A DNA stretch of 64,000 nucleotides from Sphingomonas astaxanthinifaciens DSM 22298. GTDB lineage: Bacteria > Pseudomonadota > Alphaproteobacteria > Sphingomonadales > Sphingomonadaceae. Numbering within the stretch: the first letter of the stretch is position 1; every line of letters starts with the position of its first letter. This document shows positions 9,957 through 18,570 of the stretch, one piece after another. A program made the position numbers and the translations under genes. The stretch is from the NCBI RefSeq assembly GCF_000711715.1, contig NZ_JONN01000002.1:62001-126000 (forward strand). Reading direction: 5' to 3'. The notes under the pieces are model-generated. The model did not search any database and was not told where the DNA came from. It was given only the letters and a program-made list of their open reading frames with translations.

Positions 9957-10384
9957 GCGCGGGCCCGGCTCAGTTCGAGAAAGGCGTCGTAATCGCGGAT
10001 ATAGTCATTCTCGTCATAGACGTCGTCGGCAAGCACGAGGAGCACGCAGTTGTCGGAGAAATCCTCCATCTCGTGCCAGACCATCGGCGGCAGGGTCAGC
10101 GCGAGATCGGGTCGGTCCAGGATAACGGTCGTCCGCGCCTTGCCGTCATCGAGTACCATCCGGCAGCTGCCCGCGACCGCAATCGCCACCTGCTGAAGCC
10201 GGTGATGGGCGTGAAATCCCCGCCGGACCCCGGGCTTGGTATCGAACACGGTATAGACGCGTTTGATGTCGAAGGGGACGGCCTGTCCGACCTCGACCGG
10301 AATAAGCAAGCCGCGCTCGTCTCCTCGGACATCGAGCGGAATGACCCGGCACGCACCGGGAAGGTCTTGAGAACGAATGGACAC
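9953..10384 (-). CDS. fdtA: dTDP-4-oxo-6-deoxyglucose 3,4-ketoisomerase (FdtA/QdtA-like)
   Basis: Small 143-aa cupin-fold isomerase (WxcM-like C-terminal domain family). It moves the keto group of dTDP-4-keto-6-deoxyglucose, the RfbB product, from C4 to C3, giving the substrate for the adjacent aminotransferase. Visible motifs are [30 protein letters not shown] with the catalytic-type histidine pair, and [13 protein letters not shown]. FdtA and QdtA differ in product stereochemistry at C4, which I cannot assign. It is preceded by a 71-bp gap after the epimerase gene in the same leftward operon. Confidence 0.9.
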   Translation of the reverse strand: MSIRSQDLPGACRVIPLDVRGDERGLLIPVEVGQAVPFDIKRVYTVFDTKPGVRRGFHAHHRLQQVAIAVAGSCRMVLDDGKARTTVILDRPDLALTLPPMVWHEMEDFSDNCVLLVLADDVYDENDYIRDYDAFLELSRARA

Positions 10385-10455
10385 CGGGTTCCTCTAGGGA
10401 CAAGCAGCCCGAAGGCAACGCTCAACGAGCTCAAGCGAGCCCAAGGCTTCGCTTT

Positions 10456-11448
10456 TCAGCGTTGTCGCCAGCCTTCGAACCAGTCGACGAAGCGCGGGAT
10501 GCCGGTGTCGAGCGTGGTGCGGGGGGCAAAGCCGGTATCGCGGGCGAGGTCGTCGATGTCGGCATAAGTGTCGACCATGTCGCCCGGCTGGAGCGGGGCG
10601 AATTCGACGACCGCCTCGCGGCCCGTCGCCTGTTCGATTACAGCGACCAGTCGCCGCAATTCCTCGGAGCGGTGGTTGCCAATATTGTAGAGGGCGTGGG
10701 GGCCGTGGCTCCCGCCGGGCTTGGCCGAGCCGTCGGCGGCGGGTGGGCGGTCGAGCGCCAGCAGCACCCCTGCGACGATATCGTCGACGAAGGTGAAGTC
10801 GCGCTTCATCCGCCCCTCGTTGAACAGGCGGATCGGCCGGCCTGCGAGGATTGCGTCGGTGAACAGCCAGACCGCCATGTCGGGGCGGCCCCACGGCCCG
10901 TAAACGGTGAAGAAGCGCAGCCCGGTCTGGGGAATGGCGAAGAGATGGGCGTAGCTTTCGCTCATCAGTTCGTCAGCGCGCTTGGTTGCGGCGTAGAGCG
11001 AGAGCGGGCGGTCGGCGCGCTGGTCGAGCGACATCGGCAGGGTGGTGCCGCCGCCATAGACCGAGGAAGAGGAAGCGTAGACGAGGTGACGGACCTCGAG
11101 CGCCCGCGCCAGTTCGAGGATGTTGGCATGGCCGACGAGATTGGAGCGAATGTAGTCGGCCGGATGGCTGAAGCTGTAGCGCACCCCGGCCTGCGCGCCG
11201 AGGTGGACGATCCGGTCCACGTTCGCTGCGGCGACCGCGCCACGTAGCGCCTCCATGTCGGCAAGGTCGGCCTGCCGGAACGCGAAGCCGTCGAAGCGCG
11301 CCAGCTCGGCCAGCCGGGCCTGCTTCAGCGCCGGATCATAATAAGCGTTGAGATTGTCGATTCCGACGACCTCTTCGCCGCGGGCCAGCAGGGCCAGTGC
11401 GGTGTGCATGCCGATGAAGCCCGCACAGCCCGTGACGAGGATTGCCAT
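10456..11448 (-). CDS. NAD-dependent epimerase, probable UDP-glucuronate 4-epimerase
   Basis: A 330-aa short-chain dehydrogenase/epimerase. It has VTGCAGFIGMHTALALL (NAD motif at residues 7-13), GIDNLNAYYDPALKQARL, LGAQAGVRYSFSHPADYIRSN and the YAATK catalytic pair, then FFTVYGPWGRPDMA. This combination is typical of CapI/LpsL-type UDP-GlcA 4-epimerases that supply UDP-galacturonate. The preceding gene in the operon, ugd, makes UDP-GlcA and ends 11 bp before this start, which supports the substrate. It lies in the same leftward operon as the fdt-like genes. Confidence 0.88.
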   Translation of the reverse strand: MAILVTGCAGFIGMHTALALLARGEEVVGIDNLNAYYDPALKQARLAELARFDGFAFRQADLADMEALRGAVAAANVDRIVHLGAQAGVRYSFSHPADYIRSNLVGHANILELARALEVRHLVYASSSSVYGGGTTLPMSLDQRADRPLSLYAATKRADELMSESYAHLFAIPQTGLRFFTVYGPWGRPDMAVWLFTDAILAGRPIRLFNEGRMKRDFTFVDDIVAGVLLALDRPPAADGSAKPGGSHGPHALYNIGNHRSEELRRLVAVIEQATGREAVVEFAPLQPGDMVDTYADIDDLARDTGFAPRTTLDTGIPRFVDWFEGWRQR

Positions 11449-11459
11449 CGAAAGAGGTC

Positions 11460-12779
11460 CTAGCGGGAAAGGTCACCGCGGCCGATGCCGCGATAGCGCA
11501 GCCCGGCCCGCTCGGCCTCGGCCGGCTCGTAGACGTTGCGCAGGTCGACCAGATTGTTGCCGCGCATGACCGAGGCCAGTCGCTTGAGGTCGAGGCCGCG
11601 GAATTCGTCCCATTCGGTGACGAGGACCAAGGCATCGGCGCCTTCGGCCGCGGCATAGGCGTCCGCGGCGAAGCTGATTCCGGGGAGCATCGGCTCGGCC
11701 TGCTCGCGCCCCACGGGATCGAAGGCCGCGACGCTGGCGCCGCCCTCCTGCAACCGCCGGATCAGCGACAGGCTCGGCGCGTCGCGCATGTCGTCGGTGT
11801 TGGGCTTGAAGGTGAGGCCGAGGACGGCGACCTTCTTGTCCTTGAGGTCACCGCCAAGCTCTTCGGCAACCCGGTCGGCCATGGCCGACTTGCGCTGGTC
11901 GTTGACCGCCACCACCGCCGAGACGATCTGCATCGGAACGCCTTCCCCCTCGGCGGTCTGGAGCAGGGCCAGCGTGTCTTTGGGGAAGCAGCTTCCGCCA
12001 TAGCCCGGGCCGGCGTGGAGGAACTTCGGACCGATGCGGTTGTCGAGGCCGATCCCGCGGCTCACTTCCTGGACATCGGCGCCCACCGCTTCGCACAAGT
12101 CGGCGACCTCGTTGATGAAGCTGATCTTGGTCGCGAGGAAGGCGTTCGCCGCATATTTGATCAGCTCGGCGGTGCGCCGGCCGGTGAACAGGATCGGCGC
12201 CTTGTTGAGGAACAGCGGACGATAGACTTCGCGCAGCACCTCGCGGGCGGTCTCGTCCTCGGCCCCGACGACGATCCGGTCGGGGATCTTGAAGTCGCGG
12301 ATGGCGGCGCCTTCGCGCAGGAACTCGGGGTTGGAAGCGACGCTGGTGCCCTCGGGCGCGTTGTTTTCCTTGAGGATCCGCGCAATCTCGTCGCCGGTGC
12401 CGACGGGGACGGTCGACTTGGTGACCACCACCGCCGGGCGGGTCAGCGCGCCGGCAATCTCCTTGGCGGCAGCATAGACGTAGCTCAGATCGGCGTGGCC
12501 GTCGCCGCGCCGCGCCGGCGTGCCGACCGCGATGAACACCGCATCGGCGTCGCGAATGCCCTCGGCGAGGTCGGTGGTGAACTTCAGCCGGCCGCGGCTC
12601 GCATTGTGCGACACCAGCGCCTCGAGCCCGGGCTCCCAGATTGGCATCCGGCCGGCGAGTAGGCCGTCGATCTTGCCCTCGTCCTTGTCGACGCAGGTGA
12701 CGTCATGGCCGAAATCGGCAAAGCAGGCCCCGGACACCAGGCCGACATAGCCGGTGCCGATCATGCAGATGCGCATCAA
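11460..12779 (-). CDS. ugd: UDP-glucose 6-dehydrogenase
   Basis: Oxidises UDP-glucose to UDP-glucuronate with two NAD. The 439-aa protein has the N-terminal GTGYVGLVSGACFADFGH dinucleotide motif, FIAVGTPA, the KSTVPVGTG loop, a central EVADLCEAVGADV helix and the catalytic cysteine in GPGYGGSCFPKDT. The C-terminal domain has LGLTFKPNTDDMRDAPSL. It is the first gene of the leftward polysaccharide operon and is divergent from asnB across about 100 bp, where the promoters should lie. Length matches the bacterial family. Confidence 0.96.
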   Translation of the reverse strand: MMRICMIGTGYVGLVSGACFADFGHDVTCVDKDEGKIDGLLAGRMPIWEPGLEALVSHNASRGRLKFTTDLAEGIRDADAVFIAVGTPARRGDGHADLSYVYAAAKEIAGALTRPAVVVTKSTVPVGTGDEIARILKENNAPEGTSVASNPEFLREGAAIRDFKIPDRIVVGAEDETAREVLREVYRPLFLNKAPILFTGRRTAELIKYAANAFLATKISFINEVADLCEAVGADVQEVSRGIGLDNRIGPKFLHAGPGYGGSCFPKDTLALLQTAEGEGVPMQIVSAVVAVNDQRKSAMADRVAEELGGDLKDKKVAVLGLTFKPNTDDMRDAPSLSLIRRLQEGGASVAAFDPVGREQAEPMLPGISFAADAYAAAEGADALVLVTEWDEFRGLDLKRLASVMRGNNLVDLRNVYEPAEAERAGLRYRGIGRGDLSR

Positions 12780-12880
12780 TTGTTTTCCGTCCGTTCGTGG
12801 GGAGCGGGCGCTTTAGCCAGCGGCGAGTTCCTTGGCTAGCCGTGCTTCCCTGCGGCCGGTCGGCGCGTTAGAGGCGCGGC

Positions 12881-14848
12881 ATGTGTGGCATTGCAGGAAT
12901 ATTCGGCCGCAAGGGCGGAGACGAGGACCTGCTTCGGCAGATGAGTGACGCGCTGCATCATCGCGGCCCCGACGCCGGCGGCGTGTGGAGCGATGGCGAG
13001 GCGGGGATCGGGCTGTCGCACCGCCGCCTCGCGATCGTCGACCTGACGCCGGGCGGGGCGCAGCCGATGACGTCGGACAGCGGCCGCTTCGTTCTCTGCT
13101 TCAACGGCGAGATCTACAATCACCGCCAGCTTCGGGCCGAGCTCGAGGGCGTCGGCGCGGCGCCCGCAGGCGGCTGGCGGGGCCATAGCGACACCGAGAC
13201 CCTGCTCGAAGGGATCGCCCAATGGGGGCTCGAGGCGATGCTCGCCCGCGCGGTCGGCATGTTCGCCTTCGCGCTGTGGGACCGGCAGCAACGCCGGCTG
13301 TTCCTCGTCCGCGACCGCTTCGGCGAGAAGCCGCTCTACTACGGCTGGATCGGCCGCGACCTCGTCTTCGCGTCCGAGCTCAAGGCGCTGCGCCGGATGC
13401 CCGGCTTCGCCGCCGAGATCGACCGCGAGGCTGTCGCGGCGCTGGCCGCGCGGACATACATCCCGGCTCCGCTTTCCATCTATCGCGGCATCTTCAAGCT
13501 TCCGCCCGCGACCATCCTGTCGGTCGAAGCCGGGGCAGACCCGTTGACCGCGCCGCCGCGGACGGGCGAGGCGGGGCGAGGCCTTCGGCTCTCGTCCTAC
13601 TGGTCCTATCGCGACGTGGTCGCCGAGGGGCTGGCTGACCCCATCACCGATCGCGAGGAAGCGATCGACACGGTCGAGGAAGCGCTGCGCCAGGCGATCT
13701 CCGACCAGGCGGTGGCCGACGTGCCGGTCGGCGCCTTTCTTTCGGGCGGGTTCGACAGCTCGACCGTCACCGCGCTCTACCAGCAGGTGTCGGGCGCCAG
13801 GGTGAAGACCTATTCGATCGGCTTCACCGAGGCCGGCTTCGACGAGGCGCCCCATGCCCGCGCGGTCGCCGCGCACCTCGGGACCGAGCATCACGAAATG
13901 TACGTGAGCCCGGCCGAGGCGCAGGCAGTGCTGCCGAATCTCGCCACCATCTACGACGAGCCTTTCGCCGACAGTTCGCAGATCCCGACCTATCTCGTCA
14001 GCCGCTTCGCCCGCAGCGACGTCACGGTCGCGCTGACCGGCGACGGCGGGGACGAACTGTTCGGCGGCTACAACCGCCACATCATCGGCCCCGAGCTGTG
14101 GCGCCGGCTGGCGCCGATCCCGAGCGGCGTGCGCGCGCTCGGCCGGCCGCTCGGCCACCTGCCGCAGCGCTGGTTCGAATTGCTCGTTCGCAGCGGCCCC
14201 AAGGGCAGCGGCGCGGCGCGGATTGCCAAGGGCCTCAAGGTGGCCACCACCGCCAGCGGGCCGCAGGACATCTACGCCTCGTTCATCGACGAATGGGCGT
14301 TCGAGGCCAATCCGGTGCTGGGCGCCGCCGCCCCGCGAACCGAGGGCCTGGCGCTCGCCGGTGCGAGCCCGGCCGAGCTGATGATGCTCGGCGACGCGCT
14401 CGGCTATCTGCCCGACGACATCCTGTGCAAGGTCAACCGGGCCTCGATGGCGGTCAGCCTCGAGACCCGCGTCCCCTTCCTCGACCATCGCCTCGCGGCG
14501 GTCGCGGCGCGGGTGCCCCTGGCGATGAAGATCGCCGACGGGCGCGGCAAGCTGCCGATCCGCGCGATCCTCGACCGTCATGTGCCGCGCGCGCTGACCG
14601 ACCGGCCCAAGGCGGGCTTCGGTATCCCGGTCGGCGAATGGATGCGCGGGCCGCTCCGGGCCTGGGCCGACGACTTGCTGTCCGAGGACCGCCTGCGCCG
14701 CGAAGGGCTGTTCAACGTCAAGGCGGTCCGCCGCCGCTATCTCGCCCACCAGGCCGGAACCCGCGACAGCACGTCAGCGCTGTGGCCTATCCTGATGTTC
14801 GAAAGCTGGCGCGACGCGCAGAAGGACACGCTCGGCGCCGCCGCCTAG
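12881..14848 (+). CDS. asnB: asparagine synthase (glutamine-hydrolysing), AsnB-type amidotransferase
   Basis: A 655-aa class II glutamine amidotransferase with two domains. The N-terminal Ntn hydrolase domain starts with Met-Cys2-Gly, so the start at 12881 is fixed because Cys2 must become the nucleophile; a GAGG sits 6 bp upstream. It contains HHRGPDAGG, LSHRRLAIVDL, FNGEIYNH and GHSDTETLL. The synthetase domain has the PP-loop SGGFDSST and LTGDGGDELFGGYNR. Such enzymes in polysaccharide loci often amidate uronic acids rather than make free asparagine. With ugd and a UDP-GlcA epimerase next door that role is plausible but unproven. Its 3' end overlaps the convergent ABC transporter by 4 bp. 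Confidence 0.9.
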   Translation: MCGIAGIFGRKGGDEDLLRQMSDALHHRGPDAGGVWSDGEAGIGLSHRRLAIVDLTPGGAQPMTSDSGRFVLCFNGEIYNHRQLRAELEGVGAAPAGGWRGHSDTETLLEGIAQWGLEAMLARAVGMFAFALWDRQQRRLFLVRDRFGEKPLYYGWIGRDLVFASELKALRRMPGFAAEIDREAVAALAARTYIPAPLSIYRGIFKLPPATILSVEAGADPLTAPPRTGEAGRGLRLSSYWSYRDVVAEGLADPITDREEAIDTVEEALRQAISDQAVADVPVGAFLSGGFDSSTVTALYQQVSGARVKTYSIGFTEAGFDEAPHARAVAAHLGTEHHEMYVSPAEAQAVLPNLATIYDEPFADSSQIPTYLVSRFARSDVTVALTGDGGDELFGGYNRHIIGPELWRRLAPIPSGVRALGRPLGHLPQRWFELLVRSGPKGSGAARIAKGLKVATTASGPQDIYASFIDEWAFEANPVLGAAAPRTEGLALAGASPAELMMLGDALGYLPDDILCKVNRASMAVSLETRVPFLDHRLAAVAARVPLAMKIADGRGKLPIRAILDRHVPRALTDRPKAGFGIPVGEWMRGPLRAWADDLLSEDRLRREGLFNVKAVRRRYLAHQAGTRDSTSALWPILMFESWRDAQKDTLGAAA

Positions 14849-16509
14849 GCCGGGACCAGCGCCCCGCGCTCGATCCGGAGCACCCGGTCGCAGCCCGCCA
14901 GCATCGCGGGGCGATGCGCGATCAGCAGGATGGTGGTGCCGCCCGCCTGGAGCGCGTCGAGCGCGCGGAGCAGGTGCTGCTCGGTCTCGGGATCAAGCGC
15001 GCTGCTCGCCTCGTCGAGCACCAGCAAGGGGGCAGGGGCGTAGAGCGCGCGGGCGAGCGCAAGGCGCTGGCGCTGGCCTCCCGACAGCAATTGCCCACGG
15101 TCGCCGACGCGCGTCTCATAGCCGCGGGGGAGGACCATGATGAAGTCGTGAAGCCCCGCGAGCCGCGCCGCCTCGACCACCCGGACATGGTCGGGCTCGG
15201 CCACCGCAAAGGCGATGTTGCGCGCGATGCTGGCGTCGGCGAGGAAGGGGCTCTGGGGCACGTGCGCCACATTGCGCTGCCAGGCCCGCAATTGGTGAGG
15301 CGTGAGCTCGACCCCGTCGACGAACATGCGTCCGTTGGTCGGCGGCAGCAGCCCCATGACGAGATCGGCGAGCGTGCTCTTGCCGCTGCCGTTGCGCCCG
15401 GTCAGCGCGATCCGCTCGCCGGCGCGGATGACGAGGTCGAGCCGGTCGAGCACCGGGGCGTCGCGCTCGGGATAGGTGAAGCCGACCTGGTCGAGCCGAA
15501 GCTCCCGGGTGAAGGGGAGGGGGTCGGCACGCGGCTCGGCGCGAAGGTCAGGCGTGTCGATCAGCGCCGCGACCCGTGCGCTCAGCGAACGCATGGCGGC
15601 GGCATTGCCGGACGCCTGGCCGATTGCCTGGAACAGGGGCAGCAGCCGCTGTGCGCCGAGCGCCAGTGTCGCGAGTGTCGGCAGTGCCGCGACCGCGCCG
15701 CCGGGCCGGCTCGCCAGCCAGGCCGCGAGGCAGACCAGCAGCAGGAGGCCGATGCTCTCGACCAGGATCCGGGGCGTGCTGCCGATCACGGTGAGCTGGA
15801 CCCGGGCGCGGGTCAGGCGCCGGTCGATGATCCGGAAATGCTCCGCCGCCGCCTCGCGCGCGTCGGCGAGGATCAGCTCGCGCAGCGCGCCGACATTCTC
15901 CTGGATGGCGGCGACGCGTTCCTCATAGCCGTCGGCGATCGCATCGCCCGCGCGCCGCAAGGCCGGGCGGATCGCCAGCCAGACGAGCGCGAAAAGGCCG
16001 CCCAGCAGCAGCGAGGCGACGGTCGCGGCGAGCGGATCGACCCACAGGAGGCCGGCGACGATGAAGGCCGCGAGCACGATCGCGGTTCCTGCGCGAAGCC
16101 ACGGAAGGAGCGCGCCGAACAGCCAGGCGTCGACCAGCTCGACCGCCGCGACCGGGCCGCTCGCGCGCGCCGCGACATGGCTCAGCCAGTCCCGCGCGAG
16201 CACCCGGCGCTGGACCGCGACCAGGATCCGGTGGCCGGTGTCGAAGGCCAGGCGCTCGGTCGCGGCGAGGAGTGCGAGGCGGATGGCGCCCGCAGCGAGG
16301 ATGGCGACGGCGAACAGCGCGAGCGGCCCCCCGTCAAGGCGCGCGCCGGTCGCGCCGAACCAGCCCCGAAGCAGCGACAGCAGCGCAGCGAGCGAGGCGA
16401 ATTCGGCCAGCCCGCCCGCGATCGTCAGCGCCGCGAGCAGCGCCAGCCGTCGCCGCCCGTCGGGACCGGTCGCCCGGACGATCGTGGCAAGCGGGCGCGC
16501 GTCGCTCAC
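14845..16509 (-). CDS. ABC transporter, fused permease/ATPase, PglK-like flippase candidate
   Basis: A 554-aa half-transporter with an N-terminal six-TM domain and a C-terminal ATPase. The ATPase has Walker A GRNGSGKST, the signature LLSGGQRQRLALARAL, Walker B LLVLDEASSALD and the H-loop IAHR. The N-terminus GGLAEFASLAALLSLL resembles the start of PglK-type lipid-linked oligosaccharide flippases. I start at GTG 16509, overlapping the stop of the upstream small membrane gene (GTGA); the longer frame has no homology and runs through that gene. It is the last gene of surE - small TM protein - ABC. The substrate is inferred only. Confidence 0.82.
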   Translation of the reverse strand: MSDARPLATIVRATGPDGRRRLALLAALTIAGGLAEFASLAALLSLLRGWFGATGARLDGGPLALFAVAILAAGAIRLALLAATERLAFDTGHRILVAVQRRVLARDWLSHVAARASGPVAAVELVDAWLFGALLPWLRAGTAIVLAAFIVAGLLWVDPLAATVASLLLGGLFALVWLAIRPALRRAGDAIADGYEERVAAIQENVGALRELILADAREAAAEHFRIIDRRLTRARVQLTVIGSTPRILVESIGLLLLVCLAAWLASRPGGAVAALPTLATLALGAQRLLPLFQAIGQASGNAAAMRSLSARVAALIDTPDLRAEPRADPLPFTRELRLDQVGFTYPERDAPVLDRLDLVIRAGERIALTGRNGSGKSTLADLVMGLLPPTNGRMFVDGVELTPHQLRAWQRNVAHVPQSPFLADASIARNIAFAVAEPDHVRVVEAARLAGLHDFIMVLPRGYETRVGDRGQLLSGGQRQRLALARALYAPAPLLVLDEASSALDPETEQHLLRALDALQAGGTTILLIAHRPAMLAGCDRVLRIERGALVPA

Positions 16510-16841
16510 CGGCGGCCCGCCAGCAGGCCCGGCCAGCGCCGCGCGACCAGTAGCAGCACGGTCGGCAGGATCATCGTCCCAAGAATGTCGCGCAGGCCTT
16601 CGCCAAGCTGCATGGCAAGGTCGGGCCAGCGTTCGAACCACAGGTCATAGACTTCGTTAGCAAGCTCGAGCGCGAGCACGATCAGCCACGGCGCGGGACG
16701 CGCGATCGAGCGCCGCAGGACCGCCGCGAAAAAGAGCTGCAGCAGCACGCCGACCATGACGTGAAGCGTGTCCATCGGCCAGCCGGTGGCATGCGCGACC
16801 AGCTCCTTGAAGGCGTACCAATCCTTCGGATCGAAGGTCAT
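16506..16841 (-). CDS. small three-TM membrane protein of unknown function
   Basis: A 111-aa protein between surE and the ABC transporter, with 4-bp overlaps on both sides (ATGA with surE, GTGA with the transporter). Three hydrophobic segments are visible at about residues 26-42, 50-64 and 84-100, with a short charged helix (ANEVYDLWFERWPD) between the second and third. I do not recognise a family; a distant likeness to VanZ-type proteins is possible but weak. The tight coupling suggests it is translated with the transporter, perhaps as an accessory subunit, but nothing in the sequence proves this. Confidence 0.75.
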   Translation of the reverse strand: MTFDPKDWYAFKELVAHATGWPMDTLHVMVGVLLQLFFAAVLRRSIARPAPWLIVLALELANEVYDLWFERWPDLAMQLGEGLRDILGTMILPTVLLLVARRWPGLLAGRR

Positions 16842-17608
16842 TGCCCCGCGAAACGCTCCGCGAGGGCGCCGAGCGAGGGCTCGTGGGTGAGGTCGAGATG
16901 CAGCGGAGTGACCGAGACATAGCCGTCGGCGACCGCCTCGAGGTCGGTCATGTGGCCCGGCGTTTCGACCGAGGGGCCGAGGCCGAACCAGTAATAATTG
17001 TAGCCGCGCGGATCGGTGCGCTGGACGATCCGGGTCCGGCCATAGTCGCGGATGCCCTGGCGAACGACCCGAACGCCCTTGACCTCGTCGGGTGCGAGGG
17101 CGGGGAAATTGACGTTGGTGAGCGTGCCCGCGGGCATGTCGGCGCCGAGCAGCTGCGCGAGCACCTTGGGCGCCCAGGCCTGCGCCGCGGCGAAGGGCAC
17201 GGTGTCGCCCATGCCTTCGCGGGCATAGACCTGGCTCAGCGCGATCGCCCGCACGCCGGCGAGCGCGCCCTCCATCGCCGCGCTGACGGTGCCGCTGTAG
17301 GTGACGTCCTCGGCGAGATTGGCGCCGCGGTTGATCCCCGACAGGATCACGTCGGGGCGCTGGTCGGGCATGAGGTGGAACAGCGCCATCAGCACCGCGT
17401 CGGTCGGCGTGCCCGCGACCGCGAAATGCTTCTCGCCCAGCTTGCGCAGACGGACCGGGCGGGTGAGGGTGAGCGAATGGCCGGTCCCCGACTGCTCCTC
17501 GGACGGAGCGACGATCCACAGGTCGTCGGTGAATTGCCGCGCGACCTCCTCGAGCAGCTTGAGGCCCGGGGCGTTCACGCCGTCGTCGTTGGTGAGGAGG
17601 ATGCGCAT
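16838..17608 (-). CDS. surE: 5'/3'-nucleotidase SurE
   Basis: Metal-dependent nucleoside 5'-monophosphate phosphatase of 256 aa. The start at 17608 gives MRILLTNDDGVNAPG, in which the Asp-Asp pair binds the metal. Further family motifs are APSEEQSGTGHSLT, FAVAGTPTDAV, DVILSGINRGANL and TYSGTVSAAMEG. Length is standard. An in-frame start at 17659 would add residues without similarity. In most Proteobacteria surE lies next to pcm and rpoS-related genes; here it leads an operon with a small membrane protein and an ABC transporter, which is unusual. Confidence 0.95.
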   Translation of the reverse strand: MRILLTNDDGVNAPGLKLLEEVARQFTDDLWIVAPSEEQSGTGHSLTLTRPVRLRKLGEKHFAVAGTPTDAVLMALFHLMPDQRPDVILSGINRGANLAEDVTYSGTVSAAMEGALAGVRAIALSQVYAREGMGDTVPFAAAQAWAPKVLAQLLGADMPAGTLTNVNFPALAPDEVKGVRVVRQGIRDYGRTRIVQRTDPRGYNYYWFGLGPSVETPGHMTDLEAVADGYVSVTPLHLDLTHEPSLGALAERFAGQ

Positions 17609-17891
17609 GAAAAGGGCTATGCGCAGCGCGCCGCCTTGTCGCAACCGCCGTTGCGCCATTTTGGCAACAACACAGGTGAAACCATTATTTCAGCGCTTGT
17701 TCACGCCTCCCGACGCAAGTACAGGCGCCGGCAGGGGTTGTTGGGCTTCTTCCGAGCTTAAACATCGGAAAAGCCTATGTATCGCCTCCGGACGCCCGGT
17801 TGGCCGGGTAAATGGTGGCGGGTGTGCTTTGGGTTGGTACCGGCGCGCCAGATTTGACCGGCGCGTCCTCGCCAATCCACTTGGGGAGGGG
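17609..17891. other. 283-bp intergenic region between divergent surE and dksA
   Basis: No supported ORF. The stretch is less GC-rich around 17675-17780 than its surroundings. It should hold promoters for both surE (leftward) and dksA (rightward). Just before dksA there is a purine-rich Shine-Dalgarno at 17883-17891. A partial inverted repeat (CCGGCGCG repeated near 17849 and 17862) lies closer to dksA. I cannot assign -35/-10 boxes with confidence. Confidence 0.5.
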
Positions 17892-18356
17892 ATGATGGCG
17901 ACCGCATTGAGCGACGTTTACGAGACACCGGAACCATTCGACCGGATCGTTCTGCCCGAGGGTTATCGCCCAACCGAACAGGAAGAGTTCATGGGGCCGC
18001 TGCAGCGGGCCTATTTCCTTGCCAAGTTGCGGTCGTGGAAGGAAGCGATCATCGAGGAGAGCCGGGCGACCATGGCCCAGCTCCAGGTCGATACGCTGCG
18101 CGAACCCGACCTTGCCGACCGCGCCTCGAGCGAGACCGATTGGGGGATCGAGCTTCGCACCCGCGACCGCCAGCGCAAGCTGATCGCCAAGATCGACGCC
18201 GCCATTCGCCGCCTCTACGCGGGCGAATATGGCTATTGCGAAGTGACCGGTGAGCCGATCGGGATCGGCCGCCTCGAAGCCCGTCCGATCGCGACCATGA
18301 CGCTCGAAGCGCAGGAGAAGCACGAGCGGATCGAGAAGATCAGCCGCGACGACTGA
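17892..18356 (+). CDS. dksA: RNA polymerase-binding transcription factor DksA (single-cysteine type)
   Basis: A coiled-coil secondary-channel regulator that works with ppGpp on stable-RNA and amino-acid promoters. The 154-aa protein has the pre-coil segment MGPLQRAYFLAKLRSWKEAI, then a charged helix, and RRLYAGEYGYCEVTGEPIGIGRLEARP. In E. coli this region holds four zinc cysteines. Here only the first remains; the others read Thr, Thr and Ala, the C-T-T-A pattern known for zinc-independent alphaproteobacterial DksA. ATG 17892 or 17895 could be used; the GGAGG at 17885-17889 is better spaced for 17895. It ends with EKISRDD, as alphaproteobacterial DksA proteins do. Confidence 0.93.
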   Translation: MMATALSDVYETPEPFDRIVLPEGYRPTEQEEFMGPLQRAYFLAKLRSWKEAIIEESRATMAQLQVDTLREPDLADRASSETDWGIELRTRDRQRKLIAKIDAAIRRLYAGEYGYCEVTGEPIGIGRLEARPIATMTLEAQEKHERIEKISRDD

Positions 18357-18405
18357 TCCGGGTGGAAGGGATGCCGCCCCGGCCGGGCCAGGGCGGCGCC
18401 TTCTC

Positions 18406-18570
18406 CTAGTGGACGGTCAGGCCGAGCATCTCGTCCTTGAGACGAAGCTTTTCCTTCTTCAGTCGGTGGAGAAGGATGTCGTCGGGGTTGGGCCGCTGTT
18501 CCTCCGCATCGATCTGCGACTGGATTGCGGCGTGCTTTGATGCGAGCGCCTCGACGTATGCCTTTTCCAT
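18406..18570 (-). CDS. DUF465/YdcH-like small coiled-coil protein
   Basis: A 54-aa protein read from ATG 18570 to TAG 18406, too short for many gene finders. It begins MEKAYVEALASKHAAIQSQI and ends with LHRLKKEKLRLKDEMLGLTVH. The H-R-L-K-K-x-K-L-x-L-K-D-E pattern is the core of the DUF465 (YdcH) family of small helical proteins of unknown function. It faces a second member of the same family at 18723, transcribed divergently 152 bp away. Function is unknown; the helix is rich in Lys/Glu and probably dimerises. Confidence 0.85.
   Translation of the reverse strand: MEKAYVEALASKHAAIQSQIDAEEQRPNPDDILLHRLKKEKLRLKDEMLGLTVH

Noticed and set aside
10425..10457. Possible hairpin with T-run (AGCGAGCC...GGCTTCGCTTTT) between fdtA-like and epimerase genes
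   Set aside because: The T-run is on the plus strand, but both flanking genes are on the minus strand, so it would not terminate them; the stem also has a bulge.
12836..14749. 637-aa open frame on the minus strand opposite asnB
   Set aside because: It is antisense to a gene with complete catalytic motifs, rich in Arg/Gly/Asp with no domain pattern, as expected of shadow frames in GC-rich DNA.
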